64,000 nt of DNA from Methylobacterium tarhaniae (GTDB lineage: Bacteria > Pseudomonadota > Alphaproteobacteria > Rhizobiales > Beijerinckiaceae), in the NCBI RefSeq assembly GCF_001043955.1, contig NZ_LABZ01000021.1, positions 1 through 64,000 on the forward strand, read 5' to 3'. Shown here in pieces: positions 1-8,290 of this stretch. How positions within the stretch are numbered: the stretch's first letter is position 1; every line of letters starts with the position of its first letter. Made by a program: the position numbers and the translations under genes. The notes beneath the pieces are model-generated. The model saw nothing but the letters and a program-made list of their open reading frames with translations. It had not been told where the DNA came from and made no database searches.

Positions 1-1
1 G

Positions 2-2824
2 CCCCACTTCGCGGCCCCCGCCACCACCCCGCCCCCTGGCGGCCTGCATATCCGTTGGCCCGACCTGCCGAGCCTCGCCATCGAGGCGCGGGCGCTCCGG
101 AAGCTCGAGGCGATCCGCGCCTTCGCCCGGGCCAACCCCCTCGACCGGCTGGTCGTGGCGCCGGAACGCCCGCGCCTCCTCGTCGTCACGGTCGGCAAGG
201 CCCATGGCGACGCGATGGAAGCGTTTCGGCTCCTCGGCCACGATCCGGACTCGCTCGGCCGGGCCGGTGTCGCGGTGCTGAAGGTCGGCCTCGTCCATCC
301 CCTCGACGTCGCGGGAATCTCGGGTGCCGCGGCCGGCGTCGAGACCGTGCTGGTGATCGAGGAGAAGGCGCCGCTCGTCGAACGCCAGCTGCGCGACGGG
401 CTCTACGACCTGCCCGCTCGACAGCGTCCCCGCATCCTCGGCAAGCGCGACGGGACGGGCGCCCCCCTCGTCTCCGAGGTCGAGGAGCTGCGCCCCTCGC
501 GCCTCACCGGGATCCTGGCGGAGACGTTGCGCGCCCTCGGCCTCACGGTCCGGGAGCCGGACGCGCTTGACCGCGCCCTTGGCCCTGCACCCGCCACCGG
601 CCCCGGGCCGCTTCCGGTGCGCACGCCGTATTTCTGCTCGGGCTGCCCGCACAACACCTCGACCCGGGTGCCGCAGGGCTCGCAGGGCCGGGCCGGCATC
701 GGCTGCCACTTCATGGCGAACTGGATGGACCGCGACACCACCGGCATCGTGCCGATGGGAGCGGAGGGCGTCGACTGGACGGGCCAGGCGCCGTTCACCC
801 GCCAGACCCACGTGTTCCAGAATCTCGGCGATGGGACCTACTTCCATTCCGGCCACGCGGCGATCCGGCAGGCGGTCGCGAGCGGCGCCAACATCACCTA
901 CAAGATCCTCTACAACGACGCGGTCGCGATGACCGGCGGCCAGCCGGTCGACGGCGTGCTCACCGTGCCGCAGATCACCCGCCTGGTGACGGCCGAGGGC
1001 GCGCGCCGCGTCGTGGTGGTGTCCGACGATCCCGGCCGGGTGGCGAAGGCCGCCGCCCGCGACCCGCTCGGCCCCGGCGTCACCGTGCATCACCGCGACG
1101 ACCTCGATGCCGTGCAGCGGGACTTGCGGGAGGTGCAGGGCGTGACCGTGCTGGTCTACGACCAGACCTGCGCCACCGAGGCGCGCCGGCGGCGCAAGCG
1201 CGGCCTGAGCGCCCCGCCGGCGCGGCGCGCGGTCATCAACCCGCTGGTCTGCGAGGGGTGCGGCGATTGCCAGCGGAAATCGAACTGCCTCTCGGTCGTG
1301 CCGGTCGAGACCGAGTTCGGCCGCAAGCGCGCGATCGACCAGACCGGCTGCAACAGCGACCTTTCCTGTCTCAAGGGCTTCTGCCCGTCCTTCGTCACGC
1401 TGGACGGCGCGACGCCGCGGCGCCGGCCCGGGGTCGCGGTCGATCCCGAGACCGTCGCGGCCAGGGCCGCGTCCCTGCCCGAGCCCGGCACCGCCCTGGG
1501 GCCGGAGCCCTACGAGATCCTGGTCGCCGGCGTCGGCGGCACCGGCGTGGTGACGGTCGGCGCCCTCATCACCATGGCGGCGCACCTCGAAGGGCGCGGC
1601 GCCAGCGTGCTCGACTTCATGGGCTTCGCCCAGAAGGGCGGGCAGGTGCTCTCCTTCGTGCGCCTCGCCGCCGATCCGAGCGCGCTCCATCAGGTGCGGA
1701 TCGACCGCGGCCGGGCCGACGCGGTCCTGGCCTGCGACCTTGTGGTGGCGGCGAGCCCCGATGCCGCCGCGGTGATCGATCCCGCCCGCACCCGCATCGT
1801 CGCCAACACCCACGAGATCCCGACCGGCGCGACCCTGCGCGACCCGAACGCCCGCATCGATACCGGGATGCTGGAAAGCCTGCTCTCCCGCCGCGTCCGC
1901 GCGGGCGCCCTGCGCAGCCTCGACGCGCAGGCGATGGCCGGGCGCCTGATCGGCGATGCGCAAGCCGCCAACGTGCTGCTCCTGGGCTTTGCTTGGCAAA
2001 GCGGGCTGGTGCCGGTCTCCCGCGAGGCCCTGGATCAGGCCGTGGCGCTGAACGGCGTGGCGGTGGCGGGCAACCGCCTGGCGCTCGCCTGGGGCCGGCT
2101 GCTCGCCGCCGACCCGGCCTTCGTGGAGGCGCATCTCGCACCGGCGGTCGAGCCGGCGCAGGATCTCGACGCCGTGGTCGCGCGGCGCGCCGAGTACCTC
2201 ACGGCCTACCAGGACGAGGCCTACGCCGCGCGCTACCGCGCCAGGGTGGCGGCGGTGCGGGAGCGGGGTGGCGACGCGCTCGCCGACGTGGTCGCCCGCT
2301 CGCTGTTCAAGCTGATGGCGATCAAGGACGAGTACGAGGTGGCGCGGCTCCAGTCCGATCCGGCCTTCCTGGCCCGCCTCGCCGAGGAGTTCGACGGGGC
2401 GGCTCGGCCGACCTTCCATCTCGCTCCCCCCTTCCTCGCACGGCCTCGTCGAGGCGAATCAGAACCGCGCAAGATCGCGTTCGGGCCCTGGCTGCTGCCG
2501 GTCCTGCGCGGGCTCGCCGCCCTGAAGATCCTGCGCGGCCGGCGCCTCGACCCGCTGCGGCTGATCGCCGAGCGGCGGGAGGAGCGCGCGGTGCTGGCCG
2601 CCTACGAGACCCAGATCGACGCCGCCCTCGCCCTGGCCGGCCGGGCGGATCCGGCCGCCTTGCGCGACCTCCTCGCCGCACCCGAGGAGATCCGCGGCTT
2701 CGGCCCGGTCAAGGCGCGGGCGATCGCGGCCTGGCGCACCCGCAGCGCGGCTTTGCTGGCCACCGCTCAAGCCGGACACGCCGCGAGCAACGACGCGGGA
2801 TCTCCCCTGTCGCGGGCGGGATAG
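2..2824 (+). CDS. Indolepyruvate ferredoxin oxidoreductase family protein, 5' end outside the window
   Basis: The reading frame is already open at the first bases, so about 940 C-terminal residues are visible. Members of this fused alpha/gamma family are roughly 1,150 residues long, so about 200 N-terminal residues are missing. The enzyme oxidatively decarboxylates aryl-pyruvates from aromatic amino acids to acyl-CoA, using thiamine diphosphate and an iron-sulfur electron acceptor. Visible in order are a transketolase C-terminal-like part, an FCSGCPHN cysteine motif near base 630, the TPP-binding part, a cysteine-rich Fe-S segment (CEGCGDC and following cysteines, bases 1250-1390), and the gamma domain with GVGGTGVVTVG near base 1530. 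The last 150 residues are less conserved and end in a poor tail. It appears monocistronic. Family assignment is firm; substrate is inferred from the family. Confidence 0.92.
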   Translation, partial: PHFAAPATTPPPGGLHIRWPDLPSLAIEARALRKLEAIRAFARANPLDRLVVAPERPRLLVVTVGKAHGDAMEAFRLLGHDPDSLGRAGVAVLKVGLVHPLDVAGISGAAAGVETVLVIEEKAPLVERQLRDGLYDLPARQRPRILGKRDGTGAPLVSEVEELRPSRLTGILAETLRALGLTVREPDALDRALGPAPATGPGPLPVRTPYFCSGCPHNTSTRVPQGSQGRAGIGCHFMANWMDRDTTGIVPMGAEGVDWTGQAPFTRQTHVFQNLGDGTYFHSGHAAIRQAVASGANITYKILYNDAVAMTGGQPVDGVLTVPQITRLVTAEGARRVVVVSDDPGRVAKAAARDPLGPGVTVHHRDDLDAVQRDLREVQGVTVLVYDQTCATEARRRRKRGLSAPPARRAVINPLVCEGCGDCQRKSNCLSVVPVETEFGRKRAIDQTGCNSDLSCLKGFCPSFVTLDGATPRRRPGVAVDPETVAARAASLPEPGTALGPEPYEILVAGVGGTGVVTVGALITMAAHLEGRGASVLDFMGFAQKGGQVLSFVRLAADPSALHQVRIDRGRADAVLACDLVVAASPDAAAVIDPARTRIVANTHEIPTGATLRDPNARIDTGMLESLLSRRVRAGALRSLDAQAMAGRLIGDAQAANVLLLGFAWQSGLVPVSREALDQAVALNGVAVAGNRLALAWGRLLAADPAFVEAHLAPAVEPAQDLDAVVARRAEYLTAYQDEAYAARYRARVAAVRERGGDALADVVARSLFKLMAIKDEYEVARLQSDPAFLARLAEEFDGAARPTFHLAPPFLARPRRGESEPRKIAFGPWLLPVLRGLAALKILRGRRLDPLRLIAERREERAVLAAYETQIDAALALAGRADPAALRDLLAAPEEIRGFGPVKARAIAAWRTRSAALLATAQAGHAASNDAGSPLSRAG

Positions 2825-2923
2825 CCCGGCCGCCCGCCTGCGTCGGCGGACCGGATTGCGGCGGGACGGAGCCTCGCGTAGGCGGTGATGCAGCTCCTTG
2901 CCACCGCCACAGGTTGCCCCGCC

Positions 2924-3139
2924 ATGCGCCGCCGCACCCGCTCCTTCGTCGGGGCGATCGTGATGATCGCCTTCGTGTTGATCTATGCGCCCCTCGCCAT
3001 GGCGCTCGCCGACAGCCGCATCGCCCAGACGCCGCCGCTGGTGCAGTCGGTGCTCTACGCGATCCTGGGGATCGCCTGGATCTTCCCGTTGATGCCGCTG
3101 ATCCGCTGGATGGAGCGGCCGGACCGCGATCCGGCCTGA
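2924..3139 (+). CDS. DUF2842 small membrane protein
   Basis: A 71-residue protein with a basic N-terminus (MRRRTRSF) and two hydrophobic stretches separated by a short polar loop, so a two-helix inner-membrane protein. The pattern matches the alphaproteobacterial DUF2842 family, whose function is unknown. An in-frame ATG lies 39 bases upstream (2885), but the basic MRRR start fits the family better and leaves out a non-conserved extension. It stands alone, 100 bases after the oxidoreductase gene. Confidence 0.75.
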   Translation: MRRRTRSFVGAIVMIAFVLIYAPLAMALADSRIAQTPPLVQSVLYAILGIAWIFPLMPLIRWMERPDRDPA

Positions 3140-3238
3140 CGCCGGCACGATGGACCAAACGGTGCAGGAGCCGGGATTTCGCCAAAAAGGGCTGCCAGAC
3201 CCTCGGGGCCGCGGTCCCAGGCCCGCCGCTTTCCGTTC

Positions 3239-3304
3239 GCGCTCTTCCTTCAAGCGCTCTTCCTTCAAGCGCTCTTGCCGCTTCGTGCGCTCTTGCCGCT
3301 TCGT
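3239..3304 (+). repeat. Two adjacent tandem duplications upstream of a secreted-protein gene
   Basis: A 15-base unit (GCGCTCTTCCTTCAA) occurs twice in a row at 3239-3268. It is followed at once by an 18-base unit (GCGCTCTTGCCGCTTCGT) also twice in a row, 3269-3304. Units share the GCGCTCTT head and copies are identical, so the duplications look recent. They lie 36-101 bases before the start codon of the following gene. Confidence 0.9.
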
Positions 3305-3339
3305 GCCTCCCCTTTCCCCCGCAAGGTAGCCCCCGGCCC

Positions 3340-3693
3340 ATGCGCCACGCGCTCGCGCTCTTCCTTTTCCTCGGTCCCCTCGCCGGTGCCGCCCTGGCGC
3401 AGGGCGCGCCCCGCTCCGTCGGCGATTGCGAGCGCATCAAGGGCGATCTCGCCTACAACCAGTGCCTGTCGCTGTTCGGCCCCGCCGCGAAGGGCGTCGC
3501 GGCCGCGGCGGCGGCGGTCTCCGCGGCGATCCCGCGCCTGCCCGAACCCCCGAGCCTCGGCGAGACGGCCGAGCCCGCCCCCCGCGGCCGCCGCAGCTGG
3601 ACCCGGCGCCTGCGCGGGGGGCGCCAGAGCGCGGCCTTCACGGTGATCAGCGGAGGCGGGAGCCGTCACTACCGGCGGCGGCGTCACCGCTGA
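3340..3693 (+). CDS. Small secreted basic protein, unknown function
   Basis: 117 residues beginning with a clear signal peptide (about residues 1-21, ending AALAQG). The mature part has two cysteines (SVGDCERIKG and YNQCLSLFG), an Ala-rich stretch, and a strongly basic Arg-rich tail ending in RRRRHR. I recognise no family. A periplasmic location is inferred from the signal peptide. The ATG was chosen because the signal peptide starts exactly there. The upstream region holds two tandem duplications that could alter its promoter or leader. It is convergent with the deacetylase gene three bases later. Confidence 0.6.
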   Translation: MRHALALFLFLGPLAGAALAQGAPRSVGDCERIKGDLAYNQCLSLFGPAAKGVAAAAAAVSAAIPRLPEPPSLGETAEPAPRGRRSWTRRLRGGRQSAAFTVISGGGSRHYRRRRHR

Positions 3694-3696
3694 GCC

Positions 3697-4749
3697 TCAG
3701 GCGACGTTCAGCCGCCTGCCCCGGTTCCAGGCCAGGAACGGCACGCCGGAGAGCAGGGCGCGCAGGGCCGCGTCGGTCTGGAAGCAACCATTGACCGAAA
3801 CCCGCGGCAGGGCGTGCAGGTGGGCGGCGTGCCCGGGAAAGAGGTGGCCGGGCCGGGTCGTCACGCCGGTGCGGTAGCCCGCCTCGCGGGCGAGAGCGAA
3901 TTCCCGTGGGCCCGCCGAGCCCGGATCGCCGACCGGGTAGGAGACGTGCTCGGGCACCCGGCCGAGCAGCGCCCCGAGCCGCGTGCGGGCCTCCACGATC
4001 TCCCGGCGCGCCGTGGCCGCATCGTGCTTGGCGAGCATCGGATGCGACAGGGTGTGGGCGGCGAGCGTCACCGTCTCGTCCCGGGCGAGGTCGCGCAGCT
4101 CCCCGGCCGACAGGCACAGGGCGCGGGCGATGCCGCCGACGTCGATCCCCGCCTCGACGCACAGTCCCAGGATCGCGGCACGCAACCCCTCCTCAGGGCC
4201 GGCCCGCAGGCAGGCATAGACCTGCGCGAAGGCGGCGGATTTCTGGGCGTCGTCGGCCGCCGGGAGGTCGAGCCCGATCTCCGGCAGCCTCACCCGGTCG
4301 AGGACCCGGATCGCGCATTCGAGCTCGATCCACCACAGCCGGCCCGTCCCGGTGGCGAAGTCGTGGGTGACGTAGAGGGTCCAGGGCGCGCCGTGGCGGC
4401 GCAGCACGGGCGCGGCGTGTTCCAGGTTGTCGCGGTAGCCGTCGTCGAAGGTGAGCACCGCGAAGGGCTCCCCATCCCCGGAGAGCCGGCGCGGCAACTC
4501 CGACAGGGGGACGATCGCGAAGCCCCGCGCCCGCAGGGCGGCGAGGGTGCGGTCGAGGAAGGCCGGGGTGATGGCGAGCAGGCGGTTCGGCGCGTAGGCG
4601 CCCGGCGGATCCTCGTCCGGCCGCACGTGATGAAAGGTGAGGATCAGGCCGCGACCGCGCGCCGCCCGCGCGAGCCAGCGGTCGGCCCCCGTGGCCGCGA
4701 TGGCGGCGAAGCCGGCATGGAACAGGCGGTGGCGGGCGGCGGAGAGCAT
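3697..4749 (-). CDS. Polysaccharide deacetylase family protein
   Basis: 350 residues of the NodB-homology (carbohydrate esterase 4) fold, which removes N- or O-acetyl groups from polysaccharides with a bound metal. Seen directly: the TFDDGYRDN motif with Asp102-Asp103 (catalytic base and metal ligand) and the HTLSHP motif with His232 and His236 (metal ligands). HHVRPDEDPPG near residue 40 is typical of the XanA/PuuE-like deacetylases found in exopolysaccharide loci. There is no clear signal peptide, so the compartment is uncertain. The start at MLSAARH is preferred over an ATG 27 bases upstream. It diverges from a CelD-type acetyltransferase gene 98 bases away, which suggests a shared role in modifying a surface glycan. 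Confidence 0.88.
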   Translation of the reverse strand: MLSAARHRLFHAGFAAIAATGADRWLARAARGRGLILTFHHVRPDEDPPGAYAPNRLLAITPAFLDRTLAALRARGFAIVPLSELPRRLSGDGEPFAVLTFDDGYRDNLEHAAPVLRRHGAPWTLYVTHDFATGTGRLWWIELECAIRVLDRVRLPEIGLDLPAADDAQKSAAFAQVYACLRAGPEEGLRAAILGLCVEAGIDVGGIARALCLSAGELRDLARDETVTLAAHTLSHPMLAKHDAATARREIVEARTRLGALLGRVPEHVSYPVGDPGSAGPREFALAREAGYRTGVTTRPGHLFPGHAAHLHALPRVSVNGCFQTDAALRALLSGVPFLAWNRGRRLNVA

Positions 4750-4847
4750 GACCGGAGGATCACCCCGATCGGCCAAAGCTTCGTTACGCCATTTGCGGAT
4801 TCTGCACGCTTGCCCGTTAGCTCATCGGGGACGGGCGAGGTGGGGCG

Positions 4848-6029
4848 ATGGGCGGCACGATGCGACTGACGGCGGAGGGCGTGGCAGCCGGGTCGGCGCC
4901 GTCCCTCGCCCTGATGCCGGAGGTCTTCCCCGGCCTCGCGGCGGCGGAGGCGCCGTGGCGTGACCTCGAAGCCGCACCCGGCGTGGTGATGACGCCCTAT
5001 CAGCGCTTCGCCTGGGTGAGGGCCTATGCGAGCACCCTCCTGGACGGCGCCCGTCCCTGCCCGGTCCTGCTGCGCGACCCCGCCGGCCGCCCGCAGGCGC
5101 TGCTGCCGCTCTGCGTGAGACGGGAAGCCGGCATCCGGGTCGCCCGGATGATCGGCGGCCGGCACGCGAACTACCACATGCCGATCTTCGCCGGCCCGGA
5201 CGCCGCCTCCCTGCCGGCGGAGGCCTACGGCCGGGCCCTGCGGCGCGCCGGCGCGCTGGCCGGGATCGACGCGATCCACCTGGCCGATCAGCCGCGCCTC
5301 TGGAACGGCGTCGCCAACCCCCTGGCGCAGGGCCCCGCCTCGCCGAGCGACGGCTACGGCCTCGCGCTCGAGGCGGATCCGGACGCGGTGCTCAAGCGGT
5401 GCCTGAGCGGCGACGCCCGGCGCAAGCTGCGCCAGAAGGAGAAATGGCTGGTCGCGGCGCACGGGCCGGTCGCGCACCGGGTGGCGGCGGACGGAGCCGA
5501 GGGCGGGGCGATCCTGTCGGCCTACCTCGCCCAGAAGGCGGTGCGCTTCGCGCGAGCCGGCATCAGCGATCCCTTCGCCGACCCGGCGGCCCGGCTCTTC
5601 CTCGACGAGGCCTGCCGGGCCGGTGCCCTGGAGCTGCACGCCCTGCAGACGGAGAGCGGGCGCATCCTCGCCACCTTCGTGGGCGCGGTCGATGCGCGCC
5701 GCTTCAGCGGCATGCTGACCTCGTTCGATCCCGATCCCGCGCTCGCCCGCTTCAGCCCCGGCGACCTGCTGCTCCAGGCCCTGATCCGCGACCAGTCCTT
5801 GCGCGGCCGCACCGCCCTCGATCTCGGCGTCGGCGAGGCGCGCTACAAGGCCAGCGTCTGCGACGAGACCATCTCGCTCGTCGACGCGGTGCTGCCGGTG
5901 AGCCTGCGCGGCCGGGCCTTCGGCGCCGCCGCCGAGGCGGGCGCGCGCCTGAAGCGGCGGATCAAGCGCGATCCGCGGCTCTGGGCGCTGGTCGGGCGGG
6001 CCCGCAAGGCGATGGCGCGGCCGGCCTGA
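4848..6029 (+). CDS. GNAT family acetyltransferase, CelD/BioF2-like
   Basis: 393 residues. The order of segments (an N-terminal PYQRFAWVRAYAS block, a middle LPLCVRREAG strand, then a GNAT-like C-terminal half with SGMLTSFDPD and LDLGVGEARYK) matches the CelD/BcsL family of acyltransferases found in cellulose and exopolysaccharide gene sets. The enzyme is expected to be cytoplasmic and to acylate a sugar or peptide substrate that is not identified here. A second ATG five codons in (MRLTAEG) is an alternative start. Pairing with a divergent polysaccharide deacetylase supports a role in glycan modification, but no glycosyltransferase or export gene lies beside it. Confidence 0.82.
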   Translation: MGGTMRLTAEGVAAGSAPSLALMPEVFPGLAAAEAPWRDLEAAPGVVMTPYQRFAWVRAYASTLLDGARPCPVLLRDPAGRPQALLPLCVRREAGIRVARMIGGRHANYHMPIFAGPDAASLPAEAYGRALRRAGALAGIDAIHLADQPRLWNGVANPLAQGPASPSDGYGLALEADPDAVLKRCLSGDARRKLRQKEKWLVAAHGPVAHRVAADGAEGGAILSAYLAQKAVRFARAGISDPFADPAARLFLDEACRAGALELHALQTESGRILATFVGAVDARRFSGMLTSFDPDPALARFSPGDLLLQALIRDQSLRGRTALDLGVGEARYKASVCDETISLVDAVLPVSLRGRAFGAAAEAGARLKRRIKRDPRLWALVGRARKAMARPA

Positions 6030-6032
6030 GGC

Positions 6033-7064
6033 TCAGGCCATCGGCCCCGACACCCCCGCCTGCGCGAAGGTCGCCATCTCGCGGTGGCAGGCGACCGCCG
6101 CCTTGACGAGGCCGAGCGCGAGCGCCGCCCCGCTGCCCTCGCCGAGGCGCAGGCCCAGATCGAGGAGCGGACGCAAGCCCAGGCGCTCGAGCACCGCCGC
6201 ATGGTCGCCTTCCGCCGAGACGTGGCCGGCGAGGCAGTGGTCGAGGGCGCGGGGATCGATGGCGTGGAGCAGAGCCGCCGCAGCGGTCGAGACGTAGCCG
6301 TCGATCACCACCGGCACCCGCTGCAGCCGCGCCGCCAGGATAGCGCCGGCCATGGCGGCGATCTCGCGGCCGCCGAGGCGCGCCATCACCGCCAGCGGAT
6401 CGTCGAGATGGCCCTGGTGGCAGGCGAGCGCCGCCTCCACCGCGGCGACCTTGCGGGCATGGCCCGCCTCGTCGATGCCGGTGCCGCGGCCGACCCATCG
6501 GGCCGGCTCGCCGCCGTAGAGCGCCGCGTAGATCGCCGCGGCCACCGTGGTGTTGCCGATGCCCATCTCGCCGACCGCGAGCCCGTCGGTGCCCGCCGCC
6601 ACCGCCTCCATGCCGAACGCCATGGTGGCGACGCAGGCCTTCTCGGTCATCGCCGGCTCGGTCGTGATGTCGCCGGTCGGCATGTCGATGGCGAGGTCGA
6701 ACACCTTGAAGCCGAGCCCGTAGGCAGCGCAGATCTGGTTGATCGCCGCGCCCCCGGCGGCGAAATTGTCGAGCATCTGGCGGTTGACGGCGGACGGGTA
6801 GGCCGAGACGCCGCGCGCCGCCACGCCGTGGCTGCCGGCGAAGACGCAGACCAGCGGCCGGTCGAGGCTCGGCGGCGCCTTGCCCTGCCACGCCGCCATC
6901 CAGGCGGCGAGGAATTCGAGCCGGCCGAGGCTGCCGGCGGGCTTGGTCAGCAGCGAGTCGCGGGCCGAAACCTCGGCGGCGGCGGCCTCGTCCGGCCCCG
7001 GCATGGTGGCGATCAGGCGGCGGATGTCGTCGAACGGGGCGGCGTCGGTCGGGCTGTCGGCCAT
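6033..7064 (-). CDS. cobT: Nicotinate-nucleotide--dimethylbenzimidazole phosphoribosyltransferase
   Basis: 343 residues, full length for CobT. It transfers phosphoribose from nicotinate mononucleotide to 5,6-dimethylbenzimidazole, making alpha-ribazole phosphate for the lower ligand of cobalamin. The family blocks GEMGIGNTT, IDEAGH and SAEGDH are present. LGEGSGA near the C-terminus carries the probable catalytic glutamate (about residue 309). It is transcribed divergently from cobS, which uses its dephosphorylated product, so the two form a nucleotide-loop assembly divergon. The gene ends three bases from the convergent acetyltransferase gene. I see no cobalamin riboswitch before it. Confidence 0.96.
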   Translation of the reverse strand: MADSPTDAAPFDDIRRLIATMPGPDEAAAAEVSARDSLLTKPAGSLGRLEFLAAWMAAWQGKAPPSLDRPLVCVFAGSHGVAARGVSAYPSAVNRQMLDNFAAGGAAINQICAAYGLGFKVFDLAIDMPTGDITTEPAMTEKACVATMAFGMEAVAAGTDGLAVGEMGIGNTTVAAAIYAALYGGEPARWVGRGTGIDEAGHARKVAAVEAALACHQGHLDDPLAVMARLGGREIAAMAGAILAARLQRVPVVIDGYVSTAAAALLHAIDPRALDHCLAGHVSAEGDHAAVLERLGLRPLLDLGLRLGEGSGAALALGLVKAAVACHREMATFAQAGVSGPMA

Positions 7065-7104
7065 GGGAAGTGTCCCTGGGGAAGTGTCCTGCGGAAGCGT
7101 CCCC
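7065..7104 (-). repeat. Three imperfect 13-14-base tandem repeats directly before cobT
   Basis: Three copies of a GGGAAGTGTCCCT-like unit run head to tail (7065-7077, 7078-7090, 7091-7104), with the third the most diverged. They touch the cobT start codon, so they occupy its ribosome-binding and leader region. Confidence 0.75.
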
Positions 7105-7216
7105 TTGCAGGGGGCAAACCCGCCTGCGGGGCTATCGTGTGGCGTGCAGATACAGCAAAATGAGCCGAAGGGGCGAATTCTCGGAGCGGGGCGCCTTCGT
7201 CGGGGTGTGTCGAGTG

Positions 7217-8077
7217 ATGGCGACGGAATCGAATGCGGGGCCGGGTCAGGCCGACGACGAGTTCGAGCCGCCCCCTCCCCCCGCCGGCCCGTGGCCGCCC
7301 CTGCGCGATCTCGCCGTCTGCCTGCGCTTCTACAGCCGCCTGCCGGTCCCGGCCCTGCCGGGCGAGGCCGACATCCATGCCGCGCCGGATTTCCGCACCG
7401 TGCCCAGGATGCTGCCGCTCGCCGGCTTGGTGATCGGCGCGGCGGGCGCCGTCGCGCTCGCGGCGTCGCTCTCTCTCGGCCTCGGGCCGTTCCTCGCCGC
7501 GACCCTGGCCCTCGCCTTCACCACCCTGGTCACCGGCGCCCTGCACGAGGACGGCCTCGCCGACGTGGCGGACGGGTTCGGCGGCGGCGGGACCCCGGCC
7601 CGGCGGCTCGAGATCATGCGCGACAGCCGCATCGGCGCCTACGGGGCCGCCGCCCTGGTCCTGTCCTACGCCCTGCGCATCGGGGCGCTGGCGACGCTCG
7701 CCGACCGGATCGGCTGGCGCGTCGCCGTCGCGTTCCTGGCCGCCGCCGCCCTGTCGCGCACCGCCGCCCTCTGGCCACTCTGCCGACTGCCCCCCGCCCG
7801 GCCGGACGGGGCCGCCCACGCGGTCGGCCGGCCGACGGGCAGGACCCACGCCACCGCCTGGGCGCTCTGCCTCGCCGTGCTGGCCGTCGCCTGCCTCCTC
7901 GGCCTGCCCTGGCTGGGCCTGTGCCTCGCCGGTCTCCTCGCCGTCATCGCCGCCTGGACGCTGGCGCGGATGGCCGCGCGCCTCGTCGGCGGCCAGACCG
8001 GCGACGTGATCGGGGCGAGCCAGCAGATGGCCGAGATCGCCGCCCTCCTCGCCCTCGTGATCGCGATTCCCGCCTGA
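7217..8077 (+). CDS. cobS: Adenosylcobinamide-GDP ribazoletransferase (cobalamin synthase)
   Basis: 286 residues, an integral membrane enzyme that joins adenosylcobinamide-GDP and alpha-ribazole in the last steps of cobalamin synthesis. The family signature LHEDGLADVADGFGG is present, followed by RLEIMRDSRIGAYGA, and five or six hydrophobic segments fill the rest. The start at MATESN is preferred. The frame is open 147 bases further up, but that part is not family-like and overlaps the cobT promoter region. An acidic Pro-rich N-terminal stretch (EFEPPPPPAGP) is specific to this group. Its stop codon overlaps the next ATG (TGATG), so cobS and the DUF1289 gene are translationally coupled. Confidence 0.95.
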   Translation: MATESNAGPGQADDEFEPPPPPAGPWPPLRDLAVCLRFYSRLPVPALPGEADIHAAPDFRTVPRMLPLAGLVIGAAGAVALAASLSLGLGPFLAATLALAFTTLVTGALHEDGLADVADGFGGGGTPARRLEIMRDSRIGAYGAAALVLSYALRIGALATLADRIGWRVAVAFLAAAALSRTAALWPLCRLPPARPDGAAHAVGRPTGRTHATAWALCLAVLAVACLLGLPWLGLCLAGLLAVIAAWTLARMAARLVGGQTGDVIGASQQMAEIAALLALVIAIPA

Positions 8078-8286
8078 TGCCCGCCTCCTCCCCCTGCATT
8101 CGCCTCTGCGTCCTCGATCCCGCCACCGGCCTGTGCGAGGGCTGCGGCCGCACCGGCGACGAGATCGCCGCCTGGGGCTCCCTGTCCGAGCCGGAGCGCC
8201 TGCGCATCATGGCAGGGCTGCCGGCGCGGCTGGCCGCTTCCTATCCCGAGCCGGAGCCCGAGCCGGCCCCGGCGGCCCTGGCCTGA
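8077..8286 (+). CDS. DUF1289 small cysteine-rich protein
   Basis: 69 residues with four cysteines spaced as in DUF1289 proteins (Cys7, Cys11, Cys20, Cys23, pattern C-x3-C-x8-C-x2-C). A small metal or Fe-S site is likely. The family is found next to many metabolic genes and has no settled function. The C-terminus is a Pro/Glu run (PEPEPEPAPAA). The ATG overlaps the cobS stop codon, so it is co-transcribed and probably translationally coupled with cobS. The next gene follows after four bases, giving a three-gene unit. Confidence 0.85.
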   Translation: MPASSPCIRLCVLDPATGLCEGCGRTGDEIAAWGSLSEPERLRIMAGLPARLAASYPEPEPEPAPAALA

Positions 8287-8290
8287 TCCC

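Noticed and set aside
3239..3304. A CRISPR array
   Set aside because: The repeats are head to tail without unique spacers, and no cas gene is present anywhere in the window.
7065..7216. A cobalamin riboswitch between cobT and cobS
   Set aside because: I could not see the conserved B12-box sequence or its paired arms. Only short tandem repeats are evident.
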